Source: Clostridiales bacterium DTU033 (GTDB taxonomy: Bacteria; Bacillota; Clostridia; Oscillospirales; Acutalibacteraceae). From it: a stretch of DNA of 58,197 nt. Below are positions 10,067-19,476 of the stretch, in pieces. Below the pieces are notes generated by a model, which worked only from the letters and a program-made list of their open reading frames with translations, was not told where the DNA came from and did not search any database. Made by a program: the position numbers and the translations under genes. The stretch lies in contig LFTH01000055.1 in NCBI GenBank assembly GCA_001513365.1, positions 24,462 through 82,658 on the forward strand, written 5' to 3'. Within the stretch, counting starts at the first letter, position 1. The number at the start of each line of letters is the position of its first letter.

Positions 10067-10876
10067 ATGGCATATATAAGGCTTCAGAAACTGCTTTCCG
10101 AATGCGGTGTGGCTTCAAGGCGGAAAGCGGAGGAGATGATAATAGAGGGGAGAGTAAAGCTCAACGGGCGCACTGCCGGATTAGGCGACAAGGCGGACCC
10201 GAAAAGAGATATTGTAACGGTTGACGGGGAAAGAGTCCGGCCGCCGGAACGCTTTGTCTATATAATGCTCAACAAACCGCGCGGCTACGTAACCACCATG
10301 AAAGACGAGAAGGGCCGCAAATGCGTGGCGGATTTGGTATCGGACGCCGGAGCGCGGCTGTTTCCGGTCGGCAGGCTTGACCGCGATTCCGAGGGTCTTC
10401 TGATTTTGACCAACGACGGGGAGTTCGCGAATTCGGTCATCCACCCGTCAAAGCACGTTCCTAAAACCTACCGGGCAACCTTAAAGCCCCAGCCTACCGA
10501 CGAACAGCTTGAGCTGTTTCGGCAGGGAATGTACCTTGAAGGGGAAGACACCAAAACCGCGCCTGCGGAAATCCGCATAGTATCCGGTGAAAACACCGAC
10601 GGCACCCGCTCGGAGCGGGTGGTCGCCGAAGTGGTTTTGCACGAAGGCAGGAACAGGCAGATTAGAAGGATGTTTGAAAGCATGGATATAGAGGTGGCGC
10701 GGCTTCGCCGTATCGCAATCGGACAGGTCAGGCTCGGCGGACTCAAGCCCGGAAAATGGCGGGAGCTTGAGCCGGCCGAGGTGCGGTCGCTGCTCAAAGC
10801 CGCACAGCCGACGCGGCCAGGCACCGCCGGAATGCAGGGGGGACAGAGAGATGGCAGCCGTCCCTTCGGCCGTTAA
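10067..10876 (+). CDS. rluB: pseudouridine synthase (RluB family)
   Basis: S4 domain; GRLDRDSEGLLILTNDGE; EGRNRQIRRMFE. Confidence 0.92.
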   Translation: MAYIRLQKLLSECGVASRRKAEEMIIEGRVKLNGRTAGLGDKADPKRDIVTVDGERVRPPERFVYIMLNKPRGYVTTMKDEKGRKCVADLVSDAGARLFPVGRLDRDSEGLLILTNDGEFANSVIHPSKHVPKTYRATLKPQPTDEQLELFRQGMYLEGEDTKTAPAEIRIVSGENTDGTRSERVVAEVVLHEGRNRQIRRMFESMDIEVARLRRIAIGQVRLGGLKPGKWRELEPAEVRSLLKAAQPTRPGTAGMQGGQRDGSRPFGR

Positions 10877-10917
10877 AAAGAGTATAAACCCCATAAAAAA
10901 GAATGAAATTGATTGCG

Positions 10918-11024
10918 TGGTAAATATTACCTCCTCGATTTCCGCCGTTCTGGAGAATAGGCCGGAAATTGAGTAATATTTACCTTTTGTTTTTTAACAT
11001 TATTGTTATTTAGGTAAATATAAG
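10918..11024. repeat. three copies of GGTAAATATTAC-like motif upstream of the carboxyltransferase genes
   Basis: Copy 1 10918-10931 TGGTAAATATTACC; copy 2 10973-10985 inverted (GTAATATTTACCT); copy 3 11012-11024 AGGTAAATATAAG, inside the promoter spacer. Confidence 0.75.
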
Positions 11025-11031
11025 TTATAAT
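11003..11031 (+). promoter_or_regulatory. sigma-A-type promoter for carboxyltransferase operon
   Basis: TTGTTA-N17-TATAAT. Confidence 0.65.
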
Positions 11032-11101
11032 AAATCTAATTTGCGCTTAGTAAAAGAAAGCTGTTAAACCAACCGCAGCTTGCTGTTTTGTAAAAGGTTT
11101 T

Positions 11102-12442
11102 GTGTCAAGCCATCGAATGGAGGAAACAGGAATGAAACAGCAGAACCAGCAGAATTTGTCTGACGCCGCTTTTGCACAGGAAGGCTCTCAAGCTCGCGCT
11201 CGCCTTATGAGCCTGTTTGACGAGTCAACCTTTGTGGAAATAGACAGACTGGTCTGTTATCAGGATACCCCGGCCGGGGTCGTCGCCGGATACGGCACGG
11301 TCGAAGGCTGCCCGGTCTATGCCTTCGCGCAGGACCGCAGTGTCCGGCTTGGGGCGGTCGGCAAGGCCGAGGCGGATAAAATCCGCAAAATATATGAGCT
11401 TGCCGCCCAAAACGGCGCGCCCGTCGTCGGGATATTCGACAGCGACGGCGCGAAACTGGAGCAGGGAATTGACGCTTTGGATTCAATAGCCGAAATCCTC
11501 CTTGCCTCCAACAACATATCCGGAGTGGTGCCGCAGATAGCGGTTGTCGCCGGCGCCTGTGTAGGCTCGGCCTCTGTGGTCGCCGCGAACGCGGATATTG
11601 TCGTCGCCGTCAAAGGCACGGATTATTACCTGAATCCGGGCGACGGCAACGAGGCCGCGGATATTTTAGCCGAGAGTGCGGACGCCGCGGTAAAAAAAGC
11701 CCGCGCGCTTATTGCCCTACTGCCGTCAAACAACCTATCCCCGCCGCTGTCGTATGACTCCGAGGACGGCGCAATGCGGGAATGCAGCGGGGTTATCAAC
11801 GTAATCGAGGCGGTCGCTGACGCCGGCAGTCTGATTGTCCTCGGAGAAGGCGTCAATAAAACCGCTCTGGCGCGGGTAGACGGGGTTGTCTGCGGGCTTG
11901 TCGCGCTGTCCGAGACAAGGCTGTCCCAGGCCGAGGCGTCGAGGATTGCCCGCTTCGTCCGGCTGTGCGACGGGTTTTCAATTCCGGTCGTTACCTTTGT
12001 GGATTTTGAAGGGTTCGACAGCGTCAAGGGCGCGGCTCAGCTTTCGCATGCTTACGCCGAAGCCACTACTGTCAAAATTACCGTCGTCGCCGGCAAGGCT
12101 TACGGCGCGGCGTATATTGCGGTTGCGGGCAAACCCGCCGGCGCCGATGTGGTGCTCGCGTGGCCGTCCGCGGTTATACTGCCGCTGCCGCCTGAAGCCG
12201 CAATCCATATCTTCTGGCAGGAAAGGCTGAAAGAACTTGACAATCCGGTGGAAGGCCGCAAAAAGCTGGCGGAAGAATACGTCAAAACCGAAGGGAACGC
12301 CGTATCCGCCGCTCAAAAAGGCTATGTAACCGACGTGATACCGCAGGATGAGACAAAATCAAAACTGTCTGCGGTGTTGGATATGATGTCCGGCAAGCGG
12401 GTCTCCCGCCTGCCCAAGAAACATTCGAACATTCTTCTTTAA
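11102..12442 (+). CDS. carboxyl transferase domain protein (divergent propionyl/methylmalonyl-CoA carboxyltransferase beta-like); likely start 11132
   Basis: HAYAEATTVKITVVAGKAYGAAYIAVAGKPAGADVVLAWPSAVI resembles the carboxyltransferase core; followed by biotin carrier and 5S-like genes. Confidence 0.85.
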   Translation: MSSHRMEETGMKQQNQQNLSDAAFAQEGSQARARLMSLFDESTFVEIDRLVCYQDTPAGVVAGYGTVEGCPVYAFAQDRSVRLGAVGKAEADKIRKIYELAAQNGAPVVGIFDSDGAKLEQGIDALDSIAEILLASNNISGVVPQIAVVAGACVGSASVVAANADIVVAVKGTDYYLNPGDGNEAADILAESADAAVKKARALIALLPSNNLSPPLSYDSEDGAMRECSGVINVIEAVADAGSLIVLGEGVNKTALARVDGVVCGLVALSETRLSQAEASRIARFVRLCDGFSIPVVTFVDFEGFDSVKGAAQLSHAYAEATTVKITVVAGKAYGAAYIAVAGKPAGADVVLAWPSAVILPLPPEAAIHIFWQERLKELDNPVEGRKKLAEEYVKTEGNAVSAAQKGYVTDVIPQDETKSKLSAVLDMMSGKRVSRLPKKHSNILL

Positions 12443-12471
12443 TTCTGATGTGGAAAGGACTGGACTGATTT

Positions 12472-12864
12472 ATGAAAAGGTTCAACATCACAGTAAACGG
12501 ACGCGCTTACGATGTTTTAGTTGAAGAAATAGACGGGTATTCGGCTCCCGCCGCTCCCGTTCCCGCTCCCATGCCCGCGCCTGCTCCCATGCCCGCGGCA
12601 GCGCCGCAGCCGGCGCCGGCCGCCGCTTTGGATGTTGAGACAGAGAACACCGAGCCCATAAACGCCCCCATGCCCGGTACCATTGTGGATGTAATGGTAA
12701 AAGCCGGGGACAAGGTTGAAAAAGGGCAGGTTCTCCTGCTGTTGGAGGCCATGAAGATGGAGAACGAAATCATGGCCCCGCGCGACGCCGTTATCGCAGG
12801 CGTTCATGTCAGCAAGGGAGCGAGCGTCAATTCCGGCGAGCTGATGATAACCCTTGTTAAGTGA
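12472..12864 (+). CDS. biotin/lipoyl carrier protein (biotin carboxyl carrier)
   Basis: Pro/Ala-rich linker, then MPGTIVDVMVKAGDKVEKGQVLLLLEAMKMENEI (EAMKM biotinylation site). Confidence 0.95.
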   Translation: MKRFNITVNGRAYDVLVEEIDGYSAPAAPVPAPMPAPAPMPAAAPQPAPAAALDVETENTEPINAPMPGTIVDVMVKAGDKVEKGQVLLLLEAMKMENEIMAPRDAVIAGVHVSKGASVNSGELMITLVK

Positions 12865-12894
12865 GTTTATCCCGTTAGAAAGGAATGAAAAGAT

Positions 12895-14295
12895 TTGGCC
12901 AGAGTAGGCATTACCGAAACCGTACTGCGCGACGCCCATCAATCCCTTGTCGCCACCCGCATGACAACGGAAGAGATGCTGCCGGTACTCGAATTGCTTG
13001 ACGACGTAGGGTATCATTCAGTCGAGTGCTGGGGCGGAGCGACGTTCGACGCCTGCCTTCGCTTTTTGGACGAGGACCCGTGGGAGCGCTTGCGCACCAT
13101 ACGCAAAAAAATGCCTAATACAAAGCTGCAGATGTTGTTTCGCGGCCAGAATATGCTGGGCTACCGCCACTATGCCGACGATGTCGTGGGATATTTTGTC
13201 GAGAAATCGGTCGCGAACGGCATTGACATTATCCGAATATTTGACGCGCTTAACGATATCCGCAATCTGGAAGCGTCAATAAAAGCCGCGAAAAAAGAGC
13301 CGGGCGCGCATATTCAGGCTGCGATTTCATATACCACCAGCCCGGTCCACGATATAGAGTATTTCGTAAAATATGCCAGGGAGCTTGAAAACCTCGGCGC
13401 CGATTCAATCTGTATCAAGGATATGGCGGGCCTGCTGGTGCCTTACAGGACATACGAGCTTGTCAAGGCGTTGAAAGATAATATCAAGGTCCCCATTCAG
13501 CTTCATTCCCACTTTACCGCCGGCATTGCGGACATGGTTATGCTCAAAGGCATTGAAGCCGGGGTGGACATAATCGACACCGCGCTGTCCCCGCTCGGCA
13601 TGGGCACTTCCCACCCGCCGACCGAGTCGATGGTGGCGGCTCTGGCGGACTCGCAGTACGACACAGGACTTGATTTGCTGAAGATTGACAGGGTGAGCCG
13701 CTACTTCTATTCCCTGCGCCAGAAATATATCGACAGCGGGCTGCTCAACCCCAAAATGCTTGAAGTTGACACTAAGGCGCTGATTTATCAGGTGCCCGGC
13801 GGCATGCTTTCAAATCTTGTCAGCCAGCTAAAGCAGGCGGGCAGGGAAGACATGCTCTCCGAGGTTTTGGAGGAAGTCCCCCGCGTGCGGAAAGACGCCG
13901 GCTACCCGCCTCTGGTAACGCCGACATCCCAGATAGTCGGAACTCAGGCGGTGCTGAACGTAATCAACGGCGAGCGCTACAAGATGGTTACCAAGGAATT
14001 CAAAGGCCTTATCAGGGGCGAATACGGCAGGACGCCCGCCGAAATAGAGCCTGAATTTGTAAAAAAAATCATCGGCGACGAGGAGCCGATTACCTGCCGG
14101 CCAGCCGATTTGCTTGAGCCTGAGCTCGACAGGCTGCGCAGCGAAATCAGCGAATGGTATGAGCAGGAAGAGGATATACTGACTTATGCCCAGTTCGGTC
14201 AGGTCGCGGTTAAGTTTTTTGAAAAGCGCAGGAACAAAAAATACGGTATCGACGGCAAACACCTTAATTTGGAAGAAAAAGTTCATCCTGTCTGA
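12895..14295 (+). CDS. oxaloacetate decarboxylase alpha / transcarboxylase 5S-like subunit
   Basis: ITETVLRDAHQSLVATRM, ECWGGATFDACLRFL, QLHSHFTAG; TTG start. Confidence 0.93.
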   Translation: MARVGITETVLRDAHQSLVATRMTTEEMLPVLELLDDVGYHSVECWGGATFDACLRFLDEDPWERLRTIRKKMPNTKLQMLFRGQNMLGYRHYADDVVGYFVEKSVANGIDIIRIFDALNDIRNLEASIKAAKKEPGAHIQAAISYTTSPVHDIEYFVKYARELENLGADSICIKDMAGLLVPYRTYELVKALKDNIKVPIQLHSHFTAGIADMVMLKGIEAGVDIIDTALSPLGMGTSHPPTESMVAALADSQYDTGLDLLKIDRVSRYFYSLRQKYIDSGLLNPKMLEVDTKALIYQVPGGMLSNLVSQLKQAGREDMLSEVLEEVPRVRKDAGYPPLVTPTSQIVGTQAVLNVINGERYKMVTKEFKGLIRGEYGRTPAEIEPEFVKKIIGDEEPITCRPADLLEPELDRLRSEISEWYEQEEDILTYAQFGQVAVKFFEKRRNKKYGIDGKHLNLEEKVHPV

Positions 14296-14326
14296 TACTT
14301 TCTATTTAATTATGTTTACAGAATTT

Positions 14327-14350
14327 GGCTGGTTTTTTAACCAGCCTTTT
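14327..14350 (+). terminator. intrinsic terminator after the carboxyltransferase operon
   Basis: GGCTGGTT-tttt-AACCAGCC followed by TTTT. Confidence 0.85.
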
Positions 14351-14392
14351 CAAAACGCATTATCGCCGTAATTATATCTGCGTTCTGCCATG

Positions 14393-14422
14393 TTGACAGG
14401 ACGTCGGGGAAACTGGTAAAAT
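14393..14422 (+). promoter_or_regulatory. sigma-A-type promoter upstream of yicC
   Basis: TTGACA-N18-TAAAAT. Confidence 0.6.
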
Positions 14423-14438
14423 AACCTAGGTTAAAGGG

Positions 14439-15326
14439 ATGATCAGGTTGTTAAGAAGTATGACTGGTTACGGCCGTTTTCAGGAAACGGTCGACGGGAT
14501 GGACATCACTGTTGAAATAAGGGCGGTAAACCACCGGTATTACGAGTATTCTTCCCGAATCCCGCGCGCTTTCGGTTTTTTGGACGAACGGCTGAAACCA
14601 TACGTGCAGAAATTCATTTCGCGCGGCAAAGTCGATGTTTTTGTGTGGGTTGAGACGCTCGACGCGCCCGGCTGTGAGGTGTGCGTCAACCATTCCCTTG
14701 TCAAAAGCTATCTGAAAGCGGTTGACGAGCTGGCGGAAAGATACGGGCTAAAAAACGATTTGCCGGTCCATGAGCTCGCGCGGTTTCCGGACGTGCTGAC
14801 GGTGCAGAAGACGCCGGAGGACGAGGAAGCCGTCTGGCTTGCGGTTAAAACCGTCGCCGACAAAGCCCTTGCCCGGTTTGTGGAAATGCGGGAACAAGAG
14901 GGCAGAGCCCTTTGCGAGGATATATTAAACAGGGCGAACGCAATCCTTGAAGGGGTCGAAATCATTGAGAAAAGGTCTCCGGTAACCGTCAGGGAGCACA
15001 TGGAAAAGGTTAAGGCGCGAATGCGGGAACTGCTGTCGGACGCCGCTGTTGACGAGCAGAGGCTGCTCACCGAGGCCGCAATCTACGCGGATAAAATCTC
15101 GGTTGCCGAGGAGACGGTGAGAATCCGCAGCCATATAAAACAGCTTCGGTCAATCCTTGACAGCGCCGAGCCGGTCGGCCGGAAGTTGGATTTTCTGGTG
15201 CAGGAAATCAACCGCGAAGCCAACACAATCGGGGCAAAGTGCCAGGACATAGAGCTGGCGAGGATTGTAATTGATATAAAAGCCGGGATAGAGAAAATCA
15301 GGGAGCAAATTCAGAACATTGAATAA
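14439..15326 (+). CDS. yicC: YicC/YloC family endoribonuclease (start 14439 or TTG 14448)
   Basis: SMTGYGR N-terminus; DFLVQEINREANTIGAKCQD C-terminus. Confidence 0.94.
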   Translation: MIRLLRSMTGYGRFQETVDGMDITVEIRAVNHRYYEYSSRIPRAFGFLDERLKPYVQKFISRGKVDVFVWVETLDAPGCEVCVNHSLVKSYLKAVDELAERYGLKNDLPVHELARFPDVLTVQKTPEDEEAVWLAVKTVADKALARFVEMREQEGRALCEDILNRANAILEGVEIIEKRSPVTVREHMEKVKARMRELLSDAAVDEQRLLTEAAIYADKISVAEETVRIRSHIKQLRSILDSAEPVGRKLDFLVQEINREANTIGAKCQDIELARIVIDIKAGIEKIREQIQNIE

Positions 15327-15419
15327 CAGACACAGCCGGTCTTTCAAAAAAGTTCAGTTGATTTTTTATGATAACCGCGCCTTTGCAGCACACTAATATG
15401 GAAAGGACCATGGTTTGAG

Positions 15420-15692
15420 ATGAAGCTTATCAACATCGGCTTTGGGAACATGGTTTCGGCAAACCGCCTTGTCGCGATTGTCAGTCCCGAATCCGCGCCC
15501 ATAAAGCGGATTATACAGGACGCAAAAGACAGGGGAGCGCTGATTGACGCCACTTACGGAAGACGTACCCGCGCGGTGCTGATTACCGACAGCGACCACA
15601 TCATCCTGTCCGCGGTACAGCCGGAAACGGTCGCCAACCGGATGAACGGGCAATACGAGGACGACGAAAGGGAAGAAAGCGATAATGAATAA
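15420..15692 (+). CDS. remA: DUF370/RemA family regulatory protein
   Basis: [32 protein letters not shown]; upstream of gmk. Confidence 0.93.
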   Translation: MKLINIGFGNMVSANRLVAIVSPESAPIKRIIQDAKDRGALIDATYGRRTRAVLITDSDHIILSAVQPETVANRMNGQYEDDEREESDNE

Positions 15693-16296
15693 TCGCGGGA
15701 TGTTAATTATTCTGTCAGGCCCGTCCGGTTCGGGCAAGGGCACTATCGTCCGGCAGCTTTTGAAGCAGAGGGACGACACCGTTCTTTCTGTTTCGGTTAC
15801 AACACGTGCGCCGCGTACCGGGGAACGGGAGGGCGTGCATTATTATTTTAAAACAGAGCAGGAGTTTGAAAGACTGATTGAAAACGGCGAACTGCTTGAG
15901 TACGCCGAATACAACGGCGATTACTACGGCACCCCTGTGAAGCCTGTGGAAAAGTGTGTCAGGGAAGGCAAAAACGTGATTCTGGAAATCGAGGTGCAGG
16001 GCGCGGAAAAGGTGATGGATAAACGGGAGGACATCGTTTCAATCTTTATCACCGCCCCGTCGCTGACCGAGCTTGAGCGCAGGCTGCGCCGCAGGGGCAG
16101 CGAGACGGACGCATCGATTGAACAGCGGCTGAAAATCGCGCGCTGGGAGCTTACGAGGGCGTTCAGGTACGATTATGTGGTGCTGAATGATGAGGTCCCT
16201 TTGGCGGTCGAGCGCATACAGGCGATTATCAGCGCGGAATCCATGAGATTTGCCCGGATGGAGAACTTTATTCTGGAGGTCATCAATAATGCTTAA
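15685..16296 (+). CDS. gmk: guanylate kinase
   Basis: [17 protein letters not shown]-loop; [18 protein letters not shown]. Confidence 0.97.
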   Translation: MNNRGMLIILSGPSGSGKGTIVRQLLKQRDDTVLSVSVTTRAPRTGEREGVHYYFKTEQEFERLIENGELLEYAEYNGDYYGTPVKPVEKCVREGKNVILEIEVQGAEKVMDKREDIVSIFITAPSLTELERRLRRRGSETDASIEQRLKIARWELTRAFRYDYVVLNDEVPLAVERIQAIISAESMRFARMENFILEVINNA

Positions 16297-16477
16297 AGTT
16301 ATTAATCTTGAAAAATATGATATAAACAGATACGCGCTTGTGCTTGCGGTCGCAAAGCGCGCAAGGCAGATTGCGAACGAGGCCGAGCAAAAAAGCATTA
16401 TTCTGACCGAAAAGCCGGTCAGCCTTTCGATACTTGATTTTGAAAGCGGGGCATACAAAATCCACATCGGCAAATAG
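16289..16477 (+). CDS. rpoZ: DNA-directed RNA polymerase subunit omega
   Basis: [33 protein letters not shown]; start at 16289 overlapping the gmk stop. Confidence 0.85.
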   Translation: MLKVINLEKYDINRYALVLAVAKRARQIANEAEQKSIILTEKPVSLSILDFESGAYKIHIGK

Positions 16478-16509
16478 CCATATGGTCGTAAAGCAAAGGG
16501 GAGAAATAA

Positions 16510-18972
16510 ATGGTACTGCCCAAAATCGCCAAAATCGCCGTCGAGAAGGCAGCGTTTCATTTTGACAAGCTTTACGACTATTATATCCCCGACTCGCTCG
16601 GCAGTATTGAGCGCGGCTGCAGGGTGATTGTCCCTTTCGGGGGAGGGAACCGCAAAACTCAGGGCATAATTATGGATTTCGGGGAGACCCCGAACGTCGC
16701 CAAGCTCAAGCCGGTTTTTGCGGCGCTGGATAAACAGCCGCTTTTAAACGACGAACTGCTTGAGCTTGCGGTTTGGCTGAAAGAGAGGACTTTCTGCAGC
16801 GTTTTTGACGCGGTAAAAGCCATGCTGCCGACCGGACTTTACCTGCGCATTAAGCCGGTATATAAGGCTGCGGATACCCCCGCGTCGGTCCTTGAACAGC
16901 TGTCAAGGGAAGAGCGCGCCGTTTATTACTGCGTCGCCGATTATCCGAAAGGCATTGAGCGCGGCCGGCTGCTTTCAAAGCTGGGGTTTACCGAGGACAA
17001 CGATTTGCCCGACAGGCTGGTGCGGCTCGGCATACTTGAGCGCGCCGACGGCGCATTCCAGAAAATCGGAGACGCGACAATCCGGATGGTGAGACTTTCG
17101 GTCAGCGAGGAAGAATTGAGCGAGGTGGTATCCGTCCTGCGCTGCACCGAGAAACAAAAAAGGGTGCTTAAGCTACTGGTGGAAGTCGGCTGCGCCTCGG
17201 TAAAGGAAATCGGCTATTACTGTTCGGCCGGCCCGGCGGTGATAACCGCGCTTGAAAAGAAGGGGCTGGTCGAGTGTTACAACAGCGAGGTGCTGCGCAC
17301 CCCGTATTCATTTTACGGAACTCCAGAAATCAAATCCGCAAAGCTCAACCGCGAACAGCAGCAGGCGTTTGACGAGCTTTTGCAGTTGTATAAAAGCGGC
17401 AGGGCTTCCGCTTCCCTGTTATACGGGGTAACCGGCAGCGGCAAGACCGAGGTCTACATGAACCTGATTGACAGGGTAATAGCCGACGGCCGGCACGTTA
17501 TTGTGCTTGTGCCTGAGATTTCGCTCACTCCTCAAATGCTTTCGCTGTTTATCAAGAGGTACGGCAGCAGAGTTGCCGTCCAGCACAGCGGGCTTTCAAT
17601 CGGCGAGCGAATGGACGAGTGGAAGAGGATTAAAAGGGGAGAGGCGCTGATTACCGTCGGTACCCGCTCGGCGGTGTTTGCGCCGGCCGAAAACATCGGG
17701 CTTATCGTGATGGACGAGGAGCAGGAGCACACCTATAAATCCGAATCCTCCCCGCGGTACCACGCGCGGGACGTCGCGCGTTTCCGCTGCGCCAGGCACA
17801 ACGCGCTGCTGCTTCTGACTTCGGCGACCCCGTCGGTCGAGACCTATCAGGCCGCGATGAACGGGCGGTACTCGTTTCAGAAGCTGGCCAGACGATACGG
17901 CAGGGCTAAACTCCCCGAAGTTGAAATCGTGGACATGAGAGAACAGCTTGACATACACGGAGGGCTGGTCAGCGACCGCCTAAAACAGGAGATTGAAGAC
18001 ACTTTGGAGCAGGGCAGGCAGGCGATACTGCTGCTCAACCGCCGCGGCTACAACACCTTTGTATCCTGCCGCGGCTGCGGACATGTGATTACCTGCCCGA
18101 ACTGCAGTATCAGCCTGACCTACCACCGCGCGAACGACAGGTTCATGTGCCATTACTGCGGCTATTCCCAAAGCCCGCTCACCCTCTGTCCAGAATGCGG
18201 CTCAAATAAAATCCGGTATTCGGGACTGGGCACCCAAAGGGCCGAGCAAGAGTTGTCCGAGCTTTTCCCGAATGCGAGGATACTGAGGATGGACACCGAC
18301 GCCACCATGTCCAGGATTTCGTATGAGGAAAAGTTCGGCAAGTTTGCGAAAGGCGAATACGATATAATGGTCGGTACCCAGATGGTCGCAAAGGGGCTGG
18401 ATTTTCCGAACGTAACGCTGGTCGGGGTTTTGCTGGCTGACATGTCGCTGTACGCCGGGGATTTTAGAAGTTTTGAAACCACTTTCGCGCTGCTGACACA
18501 GGTGGTGGGGCGGGCGGGGCGCAGGGACGCGCCCGGCAAAGCCATCATACAGACATACACCCCCGAAAACCATGTCATAGAACTGGCGTCAAAGCAGGAT
18601 TATCAAGGCTTTTTTAAAATCGAAATCGCGGCCCGCAAAATGATGAAATATCCACCGTACACCGACTTGTGCATGTTCGGTTTTTTGGGCAAGGAAGAAT
18701 CCGAGGTAAAACAGGCCGCGATGAGGTTTTTAAAAATGCTGGAAAACGCGGTAACCGGCGAATACAAAGAGCTTCCGGTAATCGTTCTGGACCCGACCCC
18801 CGCCTCGGTGGCCAAAGTAGCGGGGAAATACAGGTATAAAATCATAATGAAGACGATTAACAACTCGCTGTTGAGAAAAATGACCGAACGGCTTTTGATT
18901 GATTTTTCGCGTTCGCCGGAAAACAAGTCGGTATCGGTTTTTGTGGATATAAACCCTGAATACATACTCTGA
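16510..18972 (+). CDS. priA: primosomal protein N' (replication restart helicase)
   Basis: LYGVTGSGKTEVYM; DEEQEHTYKSE; zinc-binding Cys clusters (CRGCGHVITCPNC...CHYCGYSQ...CPECGS). Confidence 0.97.
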   Translation: MVLPKIAKIAVEKAAFHFDKLYDYYIPDSLGSIERGCRVIVPFGGGNRKTQGIIMDFGETPNVAKLKPVFAALDKQPLLNDELLELAVWLKERTFCSVFDAVKAMLPTGLYLRIKPVYKAADTPASVLEQLSREERAVYYCVADYPKGIERGRLLSKLGFTEDNDLPDRLVRLGILERADGAFQKIGDATIRMVRLSVSEEELSEVVSVLRCTEKQKRVLKLLVEVGCASVKEIGYYCSAGPAVITALEKKGLVECYNSEVLRTPYSFYGTPEIKSAKLNREQQQAFDELLQLYKSGRASASLLYGVTGSGKTEVYMNLIDRVIADGRHVIVLVPEISLTPQMLSLFIKRYGSRVAVQHSGLSIGERMDEWKRIKRGEALITVGTRSAVFAPAENIGLIVMDEEQEHTYKSESSPRYHARDVARFRCARHNALLLLTSATPSVETYQAAMNGRYSFQKLARRYGRAKLPEVEIVDMREQLDIHGGLVSDRLKQEIEDTLEQGRQAILLLNRRGYNTFVSCRGCGHVITCPNCSISLTYHRANDRFMCHYCGYSQSPLTLCPECGSNKIRYSGLGTQRAEQELSELFPNARILRMDTDATMSRISYEEKFGKFAKGEYDIMVGTQMVAKGLDFPNVTLVGVLLADMSLYAGDFRSFETTFALLTQVVGRAGRRDAPGKAIIQTYTPENHVIELASKQDYQGFFKIEIAARKMMKYPPYTDLCMFGFLGKEESEVKQAAMRFLKMLENAVTGEYKELPVIVLDPTPASVAKVAGKYRYKIIMKTINNSLLRKMTERLLIDFSRSPENKSVSVFVDINPEYIL

Positions 18973-19000
18973 CAAGCAGTATTTTTGAAAGGAAATTGAT

Positions 19001-19462
19001 ATGGCTATCAGGAAGATTTTAACCGAAAATGAGGATTTGCTGCACAAGAAAAGCAAGCCGGTTACCGAGTTTAACGAGCGGTTGTGGCAGCTGCTTGACG
19101 ATATGGCCGAAACATTAAAGCAGGCCGACGGTGTCGGGCTCGCCGCGCCTCAGGTCGGAGTCTTAAGGCGGGTGTTCATCATGGATTTGGGCGACGGGGT
19201 TGTGGAAGTGATAAACCCGGAATTCGTCGAAAAAAAGGGCAGGCAGGAAGATGTCGAGGGCTGCCTTTCCTGTCCGGGTGAATACGGGATTACCGTAAGG
19301 CCGGCTTATGTCAAAATCAAAGCGCAGGACCGCCACGGCAACGAGTTTTTCCTTGACGGGGAAGAGCTGAAGGCGCGCTGCATTTGCCATGAGTACGACC
19401 ATCTCGACGGGATTTTGTTCAAAAAGCACGTAATCCGAATGCTTGACGACCAGTCGGAATAA
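19001..19462 (+). CDS. def: peptide deformylase
   Basis: GVGLAAPQVG, EGCLSCPGEYG, CHEYDHLDGILF. Confidence 0.97.
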   Translation: MAIRKILTENEDLLHKKSKPVTEFNERLWQLLDDMAETLKQADGVGLAAPQVGVLRRVFIMDLGDGVVEVINPEFVEKKGRQEDVEGCLSCPGEYGITVRPAYVKIKAQDRHGNEFFLDGEELKARCICHEYDHLDGILFKKHVIRMLDDQSE

Positions 19463-19476
19463 TAGTCTGAAAGGTA

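Noticed and set aside
12541-12630. Pro/Ala repeat (PAPMPAPAPMPA) in the biotin carrier protein
   Set aside because: Normal flexible linker of biotin carrier subunits.
14422-14433. 12-bp perfect palindrome TAACCTAGGTTA upstream of yicC
   Set aside because: Palindromes of this length are expected by chance more than ten times in 58 kb; no second copy seen.
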